Shown in pieces: positions 1-11,011 of a stretch of DNA of 64,000 bases. The notes under the pieces are model-generated. The model made no database searches, had not been told where the DNA came from, and saw nothing but the letters and a program-made list of their open reading frames with translations. Each line of letters opens with the position of its first letter. Position 1 is the first letter of the stretch. This DNA comes from Plicaturopsis crispa FD-325 SS-3 (lineage: Eukaryota; Basidiomycota; Agaricomycetes; Amylocorticiales; Amylocorticiaceae), in contig KN832554.1 in the NCBI GenBank assembly GCA_000827205.1, positions 799,263 through 863,262 on the forward strand, in the 5' to 3' direction. Both the position numbers and the translations under genes were made by a program.

Positions 1-273
1 CCACATCGCTTTTCCTGTACGTCTGCCGGACCATAGGGTATGCCTGCGGGCGTCCTTGTCCCGAACCGCGACCAGCAGACTTGGCAGAAATAATAAATAA
101 AAAGGGAGGAAAGAGCTGTGGCGGGAATTTATTTAATTTCAAAAGTAAAAGCCACGCGATCACGTGGGCGGTTGACATCGTGAACGCGACCCAAAATGAA
201 AACGAACTTAACGACCACCACCAACCACGCCTTGCCTCTTACCACCACTCACATCCTTCAAAACCTATCCATC

Positions 274-815
274 ATGTCCGCAACCTCTTCCCCCGCCGAC
301 TCCCCCGTCTCCGCCGCCGTTCAGCCCTTGCACAACCCCTCGCAGGCTGCGCACATCGTCGTTCCCCAAGCACCCCTGGGCAACGCCACCCTCAACGGCA
401 CGGCGAACAGCCAGCAGGCACCGGGCATGGGCGTCAAGGCGCTCCTTGCAAAGAAGATGGCGAAGAATATGTAAGCCAAGTGCCGTGTTTGCATTGTGGT
501 AGTGGAGTGGCTGCTGACTGCTTTGTGTGGCACGCAGCAACCCGACGTTCATCTCGCCCACCGACAACCTCATGACACCGTGCACGCAGAAGATCAGTGC
601 TGCCAAGAAAAAGCATTTCACCAAGTACGTCCTGCCTCACCTCATTCTGTCGCCACTCGCAGCTAACATGTACCCGCAGGGGTGCGAAACCCATGGGCTC
701 CCTCTTCGGCCAGCCCGAGAACTCAGACGAACACGACGAGGACAGCGACGCAGAGCCGCAAGCGCGCGCACAGGCAGCCGCCGCCAAGATGGACACCGAG
801 GAGAATCCCTTCTAA
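274..815 (+). CDS. SPO12: Spo12-family mitotic-exit regulator
   Basis: Three exons (274-470, 538-624, 680-815) give a 139-residue protein. The centre carries the Spo12 family signature, readable as FISPTDNLMTPCTQK followed by a lysine-rich AAKKKHF, and split just after its end by intron 2. In budding yeast Spo12 is a small nuclear/nucleolar protein of the FEAR network that promotes Cdc14 release and mitotic exit, and the serines and threonines in this signature are phosphorylation sites there. The N-terminus is rich in Ala, Pro and Ser and the C-terminus is acidic; both look disordered. The start at 274 was chosen because it begins MSATSS; an in-frame ATG at 196 would add 26 Thr-rich residues. 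The family call rests on the signature alone, which is distinctive. Confidence 0.85.
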
Positions 816-1091
816 ATCTGTCCTTCCTTTCTTGCTCGTCGTCCTTCCTGTCTCGCCCGCTATCGATCTACTTATGCACCTTCACGTTGTTTCGTTTCGT
901 TCTGTTTTGCCTAGCATAGCCATCTATCAGCCACTACACACCTGGCTCTGTTCTTGTATCGTTCCCGTCACCGTAGCCTCATATGCAATCGTCGTATCCG
1001 CTCTGCACAAGTTCAACTGCTCGAACCTTCAGACCATGACAGTACGGCCAACATCCGCGAAGGCAATGCCATGTACAAAACCATGATACAT

Positions 1092-2052
1092 TCATTTCCT
1101 ACCCGGCCCGTACACCTCTAAACATCGCTCTTCAAACGCCTTCACCATAAGCTTCGACACCTGCCCGAAGAACGCCGCAGAGATGGTCGCATGCACCGGG
1201 TTTGCGAACGCGTAGACGAGGTCTAAGGTAACGAGTGTCGGGCCGTCGTCGCCAGCGGGTGTGCCCACCTGCGCGCTAGCGTCCGTGCCCACCCGCGCGG
1301 GCGACCGGCTCTCATGCACGAGCGGCCGGCTCTCGTCCTCGCGCCCGGGTTCCCGCAGACCCCCGGCAGACGCGTGCGGGGACTGCGGCGAGGCGCGCTG
1401 GAAACGCCACGTCGTAGTAAGCGTCCGGAAGAGCGGCGTGCTCGACGACGCTACCGCCTTCCAATCACACCACCCATACGAAAATCAGCACACACGCCTT
1501 ACAAGTTGATATCGTGGAAGCGCACCTCAACGGATTCATACGGCACGCACGTCACCCGGCTCACATACCGCTCTTTGAACGCCATGAACCCCACCGTCAT
1601 CTCCGCTTCCATACTCACCCCCTTCCCCTTCCCATGCACTGGTGAGGGAGGCGTCGGGGAAGGCGGGGAAAGAGGGGAGGGCGGCGTGATGATCCGCGTG
1701 TCGACGCAAAACGGCACAAAACGCGGGTAGGAGGCTACGTCTGCGACGATGTCGTAGAGGGCGCTGCGCTTATACCTGTCATGAAAAAAGATAAATTCGA
1801 GATAGACGGGTGGACATCGGAGGAGATACGAACGTACGGCAGGATCTTGCGCTCGTGGTATGTCTGCGGCTCGGGGCTTTGGAAGGGCGAGAGCGTGGAG
1901 AGGTCGGGGAGGGTGAATAGGGTTCTGGTGGTGTTGTGGTAGCGCGTTCGTGTGCGGACTCGGAGGCGCGTAGCGGTCGTTGTGCGGAGGCGCGTGGCGG
2001 TCGAGGTGCGCGGGATCGATAGGGCGCGGGATTGAGAGAGGAGGTGCTGCAT
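1092..2052 (-). CDS. COQ10: Coenzyme Q-binding protein COQ10 (START-like), mitochondrial
   Basis: Three exons (2052-1838, 1775-1526, 1457-1092) give 276 residues. The Arg/Ser/Thr-rich N-terminus without acidic residues looks like a mitochondrial presequence. Family landmarks follow in order: HERKILPYKRSALYDIVADV, SYPRFVPFC, MTVGFMAFKERYVSRVTC, LFRTLTTTWRFQ and a C-terminal NPVHATISAAFFGQ helix. COQ10 binds ubiquinone at the inner membrane and is needed for its synthesis and function in respiration. The donor at 1525 (GAG then gtgcgc) was chosen over a stronger-looking gtaagg at 1502 because only it keeps the frame into the WRF exon. A Pro/Ser-rich insert near residues 85-100 and an Arg/Glu/Ser-rich insert after WRF are longer than usual. 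It converges with the Spo12-like gene. Confidence 0.9.
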
Positions 2053-2354
2053 TTTGTTGGGCTGCAGCGCGTATGAGTCCCGGGCGTGCAAGAGCGTTGC
2101 CGTTGGATGGATGTAACTACTTTTATGGAGAGGTACTCAGTACTGTCTCGCAGTGACGCAAATTATTCCGGCTTCCGAAGCGGTCGCACGACGAGCTCCG
2201 AGCGGCGAGGAAAACATAGACGATTTATTCGCGGGTATCCAGGCGGTGCTGAATATGACGGTGCATATTCGGGATGATGAGGGATGATAGTGTATAATAT
2301 TCCACGCATTAAATGTACATATAGGACTAGATTAGCCCGGGAGACAGAGGTGTC

Positions 2355-3227
2355 TCAATGCGATATACTGGTAGGTCGGTATGTCGCCCCCGAAGACCGC
2401 CCGAAAGTAATGCATCGTCGCGGTATGCATGACAGCGAGTCGCGCGCACGACGAGTGTGGCGTAATATGCGGGTCATAATCACTGCAGCCGACTCTGTCA
2501 AAAAGGCGGCCTTGGAGCAAGGGCATACACATACCAAGTCTTTTGGATTTTTCGGGCCCCGACGCCACTCCAAAGCGAGCTCCTCAGCCTCCCGCCCTAG
2601 TCGCCCCCGCCCGGGGACATTCAGCTCACGAATGAGCCTCGCCTCCCGCAGTTTGTCGCGCACAGTGATCTCCGGCGGCTCGGCCGCCATCCGCCACCGC
2701 CACACCTTGGGCAATGCGTCCAGCACTCTAACGTGCGGGATGGATATCGGGTCCGAGCGCCACTTGGGCATGAGTACGCGCAGACGGTCCATCCGCACGC
2801 CCGTCTCCGGATCGACTTTCCCGCGCGACAAGTACAGGTGCTCGATCTCGTGCCGGTCGTGCATCTCCGCGAGCACTATCTTCAGATACCTGGTTTGTGC
2901 AGGTGCAGTGTTATAAGGTGCGAGTACCCATACCCATAGACGCGCGGGGAGAACTCACCGCACGGACCGGATGGGGTGGTCCTCGTAGCGCGGCTTGGTT
3001 ACCAGGCCGTTCGCCTGCGTGACGCCCTTCTCGACGCGGATGGCGAGCGGCGTGGCGGTCTTCTCGTGCGGGTGCTGCGAGATGGCGGCGTCGAATATCT
3101 CTTGTGTGCTGAGGCCGATCTCTTTGTGCGGGGCCAGGATGGTCCGGACGAGGGTCCGCGCTTGCACCGTCGCGAAATTCACGTATGTCTTCACGGGCAT
3201 AACCAGATTTTTTCTTCGTGTCGCCAT
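2355..3227 (-). CDS. Conserved-looking hypothetical protein, function unknown
   Basis: Exon 1 is 3227-2959 and exon 2 starts at 2889; the junction (CG joined to G, then YLKIVLAEM) is clean with gtgagt and cag sites. The protein starts MATRRKNLVMPVKTYVNF, is basic, and contains a charged helical stretch around YLKIVLAEMHDRHEIEHLYL. I do not recognise a family. The basic start and the size are compatible with a mitochondrial protein, which is only a guess. The 3' end is uncertain: exon 2 stays open to a stop at 2355 (267 residues), but a good donor (gtatgt) follows KNPKDL near 2540, so the real protein may splice there to a short last exon. Composition and junction support a real gene; the tail after KDL looks non-coding. 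Confidence 0.6.
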
Positions 3228-4206
3228 TGCAAAAGGGCCTTCCGCCGTGTCGTGAATGCTCCCCGGCGTCCGCGACGGTTAGAATGTTAACCTGAGGTTT
3301 AAAGAAGTGTGCGTTCGAAGGAACGAAAGCAAAAGCGCTGCAGCTATGCGGCGGCGGTCCTCGGGGTCCCCTCTCCATTTAGATCTTGTTCGCCGTTCCG
3401 AAGGACCGCGTTCCCCGAAACTGCAACTCGTCCGGAGCTTTGGACTTATATTTGACCACCGGAACCGACGCCACAGGCCCAACGCATCCTTGCGCAGTGC
3501 TATACAGCTATGTATACAGGTGCTATAGCCCTACGCTCGACGAGGCCTCGATGCAGATTCGCCTTCGTTGTGTCTACGCGACGGCGACAAAAATACGCGT
3601 TCCATACATACCCCGGAACTTCGAAGAGTTGGCATTCCATTCTGGGAAGTCCATGCTGGACTAGGACCTGCTGGACTATGTAGGGGTTGGCCGGTGCACA
3701 TACCTCTATGGTGCGCAACTTGAAGCTTGAAGTTTCACGGCATGAATACCCCTGGCAGACGAGCCCGAAGGCCTGATGCTGTTTTGTCACTTTTGTGAAC
3801 GCGCTGTGGCAATGCGGAGGTGGAGCACGCTCTGTACAGCCTCATGATTTTGAAGCCAAGAAACCTGTCGCGGCGATTGTTGTGTAGTTGACGCTGGAGA
3901 ACGTGAATCGACTGTGATTTTGTGTAAAAGATTCCTGAGAGCCTGTACAGAATGTGTAAGCGCCAGTGAGCGCTGTACTGCGGTGTGGAGGCCGAGCGGG
4001 AACGGAAGAAACAAGGAAGGTCGTGGCACCGGGGTGGCCGGGGGTGCTCTGCCTAGAAGCAGTGCTCATCGTTTCCAGGTTGCCGTCCCACAAAACCAAG
4101 GCAATTTCAGCCTTTCGTTCTTCCACCACCGTCCTCACGACAAGCTCAGCTGCAGAGCTCGTCGTGTCCTCTCTCCTCTACACTTTCCACCTCGTAGGCT
4201 AGGTCA
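3228..4206. promoter_or_regulatory. Divergent intergenic region upstream of the hypothetical gene and chitin synthase
   Basis: This 979-bp stretch separates two divergently transcribed genes. The open frames in it are short and none matches a family or can be joined to the neighbours with sensible splice sites. It most likely holds both promoters and the 5' leader of the chitin synthase gene. I see no clear TATA box or repeat. Confidence 0.45.
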
Positions 4207-7200
4207 ATGGCTGATAACCGCCGCCCATCGCCGTCCCACGCTGACAGCGAGACACCTTACGGTGATCCGTTCGCTGACCGTCCACGCCAAACTACTTTTG
4301 CGGAGCCTCAGCCGCGTCCTTACGACAGCACCACGTCGCTGGCACGCCCATTCGAGAGCACCACTTCGCTTCCCGGCGAATTCGGAGGACAAGGAGGGAA
4401 TTACTCTGACGATGAGTACGCGGAGAAACTTCCATTGACTGGAGAGAATAACTTCCAGGGCGGTTTCTATCCTCCTGGGTAAGTCCTTTCATCGCTCACA
4501 ACGAGGTGGACGCATGCCACGTCGTTGTTCACATATTGTAACACACACTGACTGCGGGGTACGCGTAGACCTGTCGACCCTGGCGCGTATGGCGACCCTT
4601 ACGCCCGCCCGCAGTCTGCTGTCTCATCTGTGTCTAATGGTGTCGACACGGCATGGAGACGTCGGCAGACTATCAAGCGTGGTGTGACCAGAAAGGTCAA
4701 GCTCACTAATGGTAATTTCATCACGGAGTACCCCGTGCCTACCCCCATCCACAGCGCCATCGAGGCGAAATGGTCGTCTACCAACACTACCGAATTCTCG
4801 TCAGTACACTTGCATGTCGTGCCTTATAACACAACTAACGACTCTACAGGCACATGAGGTACAGCGCAGCGACGTGCGACCCAGACGAGTTTACCGAGCA
4901 AAACGGCTGGTCATTGCGGACGAAGATGTACAACCGCGAGACCGAGCTGCTTATTGCCGTCACTTCGTATAACGAGGACAAGACCCTTTACGCGCGTACC
5001 CTCCACGGCGTCATGCTGAATATCCGCGATATTTGCAAGACGAAGCAGTCCAAGTACTGGCGGCGGAGCGCAGAGGAAGGTATTCCTCCCTGGCAAAAGA
5101 TCACGGTCGCCCTGATTGTCGACGGTCTGGAGGCCATGGACAAGAGCGTTCTCGATCTCTTGGCCACTGTTGGTGTCTACCAAGACGGTGTCATGAAGAA
5201 GCAGATCGACGGCAATGACACAGTCGCCCACATCTTCGAGGTTTGCCAGTCATATTCATCCGGCGTGCAGCTCACTAACATATATTATACAGTACACTAC
5301 GCAACTGTCGGTTGACACTACGCCGCAGCTCGTCCTGCCCCAAGGAGACGATCCCAACAACCTCGTCCCCGTTCAAATCATCTTTGTTCTGAAAGCCAAG
5401 AATCAGAAGAAGATCAACTCTCACCGTTGGCTGTTCAACGCCATCGGAAAGATGTTAAAACCGGAGATCTGTGTTCTCATTGACGCTGGAACAAAGCCGG
5501 GCCACAAGTCGATCTACTACCTTTGGGAGGCTTTCTACAACGACCAGCACCTCGGAGGATGCTGTGGTGAAATTCACGCCATGATCAAGGGCGGTAAGAA
5601 GCTTCTGAACCCGCTGGTTGCGGCCCAGAACTTCGAATACAAAATGTCCAATATTTTGGGTGAGCTCTCCATTCTCTTGGTATCCTCTTCGCGTACTCAA
5701 CTATCTTCGCAGACAAACCGCTCGAGAGTAGTTTCGGGTACGTATCTGTGTTGCCCGGTGCCTTCTCTGCGTACCGCTATCGTGCCATTCTCGGACGACC
5801 TCTGGATCAGTACTTCCACGGTGACCATTCGCTCGCGGATCGTCTTGGTCCCAAGGGTATCTACGGAATGAACATCTTCACCAAGAACATGTTCTTGGCC
5901 GAAGATCGTATCTTGTGTTTCGAACTTGTCGCGAAGGTTGGCGACAGATGGACTCTCACGTATGTCAAGCCTAGTAAGGCTGAGACAGATGTGCCGGAGA
6001 CTGCCGTCGAGATGATCGGTCAGCGTCGTCGTTGGCTGAACGGATCCTTCGCCGCATCGGTGGTACGTGGGATTCAATCTACGGCGTATTGATGTTTCGA
6101 TGCTGAAGGGCGGCTCCACACAGTATGCGCTGGTCAACTTCTTCCAGTTCTATCGCTCTGGTCACGGTATCATCCGCATGTTCTTCTTCCATGTGCAGGC
6201 GCTTGTGAGTAGTTGCACCGTCTTCGGGTCCGTTCGTGTCGCTGAGATATTGCGGGATAGTACAACATCTTCTCCTTGATTTTCTCGTGGTTTTCCCTGG
6301 CCAACATCTGGCTCACGTTCAGCATTATCATCGACCTGCTTCCATCCCAGGGTATCATCATCTTTGGCACGGCGGGCATTGTGAGTATATCTCTTTCTTC
6401 AATCCCGGGCAACACACTCATCCATTTTGACAGACTCATTGGGTCAATCTTGCGTTCAAATGGATATACCTCGCCTTCTTGGGTTTACAAGTGAGTTGCC
6501 ACTCTAGATATCGCGTCGTCAGATTACTGAACATTTTTAGTTCGTGCTTGCGCTTGGTAACCGACCGAAAGGTGAACGAGCCGCGTACAGCGCCACGCTA
6601 TGGTGGGTCGCTCTCGAACTCACTGTATGGATAATGCTAATGAGTGCTTAGGGTTTATGCTATCCTGGCCGTCTATCTACTTGTGTGCTCGTTCTGGCTC
6701 ACGGGCAAGGCCTTCGCCGTAAGTCTTGGTCAGGTAAATCCCAATGCTCTTTGCTGATGGTAGGTCTACAGAAAATTCCTTCGGAGCTTAGGGGCAAGAC
6801 CATCGCTGGTATGCTCAAGACACTGCTGACGCCTCCAGTGGGTGCCCTCGTTGCGGCCATGGTATCGACGTTCGGTACGTTTGTTTATGCACAACAGTGT
6901 AATACCACAATGGGGCTGACGCTTTGTAGGTATCTACCTGTTCGCATCCGTGCTTTACCGTGATCCCTGGCACATGTTCTCCAGTTTCCCGCAGTACCTC
7001 TGCCTCGCCATGAGCTTCACGAACGTCCTCAACGTCTACGCCTTCTGCAATCTCCACGATGTCTCCTGGGGTACTAAGGGTAGTGACAAGGAGGAGGCGT
7101 TACCGTCCGTGTCTTCGAAAAAGAAGGGCGACAGCGCACCCGTCGTGGAGGACACTGCGCGCGTGCAGGAGGATGTCGATGCTGCGTTCAAGGAGACCGT

Positions 7201-7570
7201 GACGCGTGCGGTGACGAAGGTCGTCGTGAAGGAGGTCCCGGAAAAGCCTACGATGGACGACCAGAACAAGACGTTCCGTACGCGGCTCGTCGCGTTCTGG
7301 ATGATTAGCAACGCAGGTCTCGCCGTCGCCATCGAGAACATCAACGGTCTCGAGACCGACACCGACGCCAGTGAAGCCGCCCTACACAAGAAGCAGAACG
7401 CCTACTTTGCATTCATCCTGTACTCCACCCTCGGGCTTTCTTCCATACGGTTCTTTGGAGTGAGTGCTATCGGCTTCGCGTACATCTCTCATACTGACCA
7501 TCCCTTCTCTTTTCAGTGCCTGTTCTATTTCTTCAAGCGGAATCTCTTCCGCTGCTGCCGCAGGAACTAG
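4207..7570 (+). CDS. Chitin synthase, division 1, class III-like
   Basis: Thirteen exons (4207-4478, 4569-4799, 4850-5240, 5293-5659, 5713-6062, 6124-6204, 6261-6380, 6434-6490, 6541-6602, 6652-6718, 6772-6874, 6930-7459, 7517-7570) give 894 residues. The enzyme polymerises UDP-GlcNAc into chitin at the plasma membrane. In order I see a disordered Ser/Thr-rich N-terminus, the division 1 N-terminal block ([13 protein letters not shown]), the GT2 core with [10 protein letters not shown], the EDRILCFEL motif, the QRRRWLNGS product-binding motif, then a cluster of membrane segments. The stretch [17 protein letters not shown] favours class III over classes I/II. A charged loop (about residues 700-760) lies between the last two membrane blocks, and the protein ends in a Cys/Arg-rich tail. 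All junctions keep frame; no damage seen. Confidence 0.95.
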
Positions 7571-7957
7571 AGACTTGCAGCTCCGGACTTTCTCATCCAT
7601 TCATACCTCCATATCCTCACTATATTGCTCCGGATCTCTTGGTTTCACGAAATTGGACTATCTATTACCCTTTGCTGAATGCTGGCTTTAACTCTTTATG
7701 ACCACGGTTCTCTTCTCTCCCCATTCATTTGCACGAACTTGGTTGATCAGGATGTAAGTAGACACGGCATGCTGTTGGATACACACCCTCCTTTTCTCGT
7801 AGGGCAAATCAGAATACAAAATATCGAATAATTTGCGTCGCTCGAGAATATCGTACATGCAGTGTCCGTAGTATCGTGTACATCCTTCTGTGTGAACCTA
7901 TGTAGCATATGTAGGTGGTCAGATCGAGAGCTATGGGTTCAACGTTCAGCGCCCTCG
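7571..7957. other. Convergent 3' region, no gene seen
   Basis: This 387-bp stretch lies between the stops of the chitin synthase gene and the RING gene on the other strand. It should hold both 3' UTRs. No coding exon or repeat is recognisable. Confidence 0.5.
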
Positions 7958-8870
7958 TCAAGAGTACATTCCAGAGTATTCCGACCGATCCTCCTGTTCA
8001 GCCTCGAGCTCGCTCTGGGATTGCGTCTCGCGTTCTTCCAGGGCCCTATTGGCTGTATCAGTCGCATGGGTTATGGCATCTTCGATGGTCTGTAGCAGAT
8101 CGAGCACATCGGTCAAGGCAGTCGCATGCCCCTGCGCTTCATCTATTTCTTCCTCGATCGTGCGCGGCTCTGGCGGTGAGGCGATCCCAGGGGAAGACGC
8201 GGCTGCAGGAGGGCTCGACGGAGGATCAATGAGCGGCCGGCGGCACATTGGACAGGAGGCATGCTGATGTGTTGTCAGCGCGAGGAAAAGTAGATATGTC
8301 GAATAGAACTCACTGCGCCTCGTATCCACTTGGATATACTAGCACACAAATTTTGTCAGTATTGAGACTCTGCGCACGCGGTATGGAGGGTTGGCGGTGA
8401 AGGTGTCACTCACTCTCGTCGACAAAATATATGCCCGCATGTGTTGTGCAGCCGCGTCACGCCGAGATCCTCCACCGCGTGGGCGGGGGACTCCATGGCG
8501 AGCGCCATCTCCTCTTCCGCAAGAACGGCAAGGAGGGTATTGAAGCAAATTGGGCATACAGCATCTATAGCGAATTAGCCGGCAATTATTCCATACATGA
8601 CGTGCCCTTACCACGATGCCCAAGGCGGATGATGTCGTCTTCGCTGAGGGTCGGTAGGTCTTTCATGACCCGCGTAATGTCACTGCGAGGTTCTGAGGAT
8701 CAAGTCATAGTGCATGAAGATGTAATCGTCGCGTACGATGGTGAGAGCTCGTTCGTAGCAGGTGTGTTTAGCAGTTCTGCAGCAAGGCTCCTGAGCGTAT
8801 CCCGAATTTCTTCGGGGAGCATCGATTCCAAGCCTCGCAGTCGGTCCGCATAGCTCTGCATGTCTGCCAT
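7958..8870 (-). CDS. RING-finger protein, probable E3 ubiquitin ligase
   Basis: Exons joined on the minus strand read: an N-terminal helix (MADMQSYADRLRGLESM), a middle exon around 8673-8610 (DITRVMKDLPTLSEDD), then a RING split by two introns: AVCPICFNTL, about 30 residues later NTCGHIFCRRDISKWIRGA, and finally HASCPMCRRPL. The Cys/His spacing fits a classical RING, which recruits E2 enzymes. The C-terminus is Pro/Ser-rich, then acidic and helical. The intron phase joins (CGT G to AT GCT; CGA GA to T ATA) are clean. The substrate cannot be inferred. The start at 8870 is a choice: the same frame stays open to an ATG at 8927, which would add a hydrophobic leader. Confidence 0.75.
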
Positions 8871-10150
8871 GACTGTCTTGACGTTGAACGCCCGTATAGT
8901 TGAGATGAGAAATACAGAGAAAGACAAGAACGCGACGCGCGTCTACTGATCACGACAACCTAGATCGCCAGGCTCCAGATATGGCCGCCTTTAGCCTTGC
9001 CAGCGGAAGTAAATCTCGAATGAAAACATGGCGCTTGATGGCAACTTACCTCCCGCGGCTTCATTAATACAACAAAGTCACCGTTGAGCTCAGGTTGAGA
9101 GTTCGCACAAATCGGTTCTGATACCAGACAATTTAAGAGGGTGGCATTGCATTCTGACAGTAGCACAGACTACTCGACACTGGGTGGGAAGTGTATCGAA
9201 TAGCACGCCGGACTCCATCCTACACGATGAGCCGTTCTTCGCCCGCTCGTTATGACGCTTTTTGAAAGGATGAGGAAGGGCGTCGCGGATGGGAGGCGCC
9301 ACCTGTAGATATACATGCGAACGTCAGTAGATTTCTCTCTCGAGCACAAGAAAAAGCACATACCTGAGATGTCGATCAGCATCCTAACAAGAAGCGCGAA
9401 CTCGAGTGCCCGAAGGTCGGATGAACGCTAGGAGGTAGAGAGCCTTGAAAAATGAGCATATTGTCTCTGAAAAGCATCTGGGTGAGACTCACCCTAACGA
9501 GTGCACTGCATGCAACGCGGGAGGTGCCCTGCCTGGTGGGTCCTGCTGGAAAGTGACCTCGGTGGACTGGCAGGTTTTTATACGCCGGCGTCAAAAATGA
9601 AGATGCCATCATATATCACACCTGGCCGTGTTTATAAACGCCGCAATCGATGGAGGATCCTACCAAATGGAGGGAAGATCCGAAGACCTAGCGTCCCGCC
9701 ATGTCCCGCGTACCCCGGGCCTGGGACACGGTCAAAATGGTTCAACATGGCGCCCTTGGCGGAACAGCTGCCAGAAAATTATGTGTTGTTGGCAAACGTA
9801 GAAATCCAGGATCGTATTTCGGAATTGCAGACGAGTAAAGACATGGATGTCGTGGAGAATGGTGGAAAGTAAATTGTGATTTGTGGCGTGGCAGGACGGA
9901 GCGGTTCAAACTTCAGGGCAGGTCAGGGAGTGTCATAGACTGTCAGTAAGTCGCGCTGAGCCGGCTTATAATCTTACCAACAACCAGCTCGAACCTGCAC
10001 TCGTTGATAGTCCTTGTCCTCAACTTACGGGAGGAGGGAAGAGAAGAAAGTGGCAAGGAAGCGGGAAGAAGTGTGGTGAATATTTCTGTGTACTTGCTCT
10101 GTCAACCCCCATGTTAATATCCGTCTGCAGAAGAAGTTACAATTTCTGTA
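8871..10150. other. Intergenic stretch without a supported gene
   Basis: About 1.3 kb between the RING gene (minus) and the zinc-knuckle gene (plus). Open frames of 60-125 codons occur on both strands, the longest at 9501-9872 on plus, but none shows a domain, and I could not chain them with splice sites into a convincing protein. It should contain the two promoters. Confidence 0.4.
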
Positions 10151-11011
10151 ATGGCGTACCAATTCTCTCGCAAGGGCTGTTTCAAATGTGGAAATCGTGC
10201 GTGAAATGATCATCTTTCGCGACACTAGGATAAGACTAAGCAACGTGTTGGTCGCTTAGTTGGCCATATCGCTGAGAACTGCACCTCAGCGGAACGCCTA
10301 TGCTATAACTGTCGACAGCCCGGACACGAGTCTAATGCTTGCCCTTCGCCTCGCACTGTTTCCGCGAAGCAGTGGTAAGCAGATCGTAACCTTAAAAACA
10401 TGTACTATTGAGTTTGACCAATTGTCCGGTTCAGTTACTCGTGCGGAGGAGTAGGTCACATTCAGGCAGAATGTCCTACTCTAAGGGTCCAGCAAGGCGG
10501 TAGCCAAAAGTGCTACGTGAGGTTCTCCATAATATCCCCTCAGCAGCATTTCTGAACCCTGAATTTCGCAGAACTGCGGTCGTTTCGGGCATATCGCGCG
10601 TGCGTGCCCGAGCGGGCCTGGGGCTGCAGGAGGTGCCTTCGCATCTCGTGCTCCACCCCCCGGGCGTGCTTTGAATACCTCGACTCTGCCTCCTGTCAAG
10701 TGTTATCGCTGCGGTGGACCCAACCATATGGCCAGGTACGGTGCTTATTCTTAGCGGCAATACTGCTGTTCGCTAGGACAACCAACTGAACGACCTTCTG
10801 GTGTTATCAGAGACTGCCTGGCACCTCCAGGATCTGCTGTGGGAGAGACAGTACCGACTGGGCCCAGCGCCGGACTGAAGGCCAAGACGTGCTACAAATG
10901 CCAGCAGGAAGGCCATGTAAGTAGCTGCCGCTTGCCATTCACGAATGAAGTCTGTCTGACGCTTTCACGTAGATTGCGAGAGATTGCCCTGAGAATGAAT
11001 TTGTAGCTTAA
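10151..11011 (+). CDS. CCHC zinc-knuckle nucleic-acid-binding protein (CNBP/Byr3/Gis2 type)
   Basis: Six short exons (10151-10196, 10260-10374, 10435-10516, 10572-10735, 10811-10916, 10973-11011) give 183 residues made almost only of six CX2CX4HX4C knuckles: CFKCGNLGHIAENC, CYNCRQPGHESNAC, CYSCGGVGHIQAEC, CYNCGRFGHIARAC, CYRCGGPNHMARDC and CYKCQQEGHIARDC. A Gly/Ala/Pro linker separates knuckles 4 and 5. CNBP-type proteins bind single-stranded nucleic acid and act in translation and mRNA regulation. All five introns fall inside knuckles, so no single open frame shows the protein. Retroelement Gag was considered, but there is no capsid, protease or reverse transcriptase around it and the gene is spliced. 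Intact. Confidence 0.9.

Noticed and set aside
10151-11011. Zinc knuckles as a Gag fossil of an LTR element
   Set aside because: No other element parts or end repeats are present, and six knuckles in an intact spliced gene fit cellular CNBP/Byr3 proteins.
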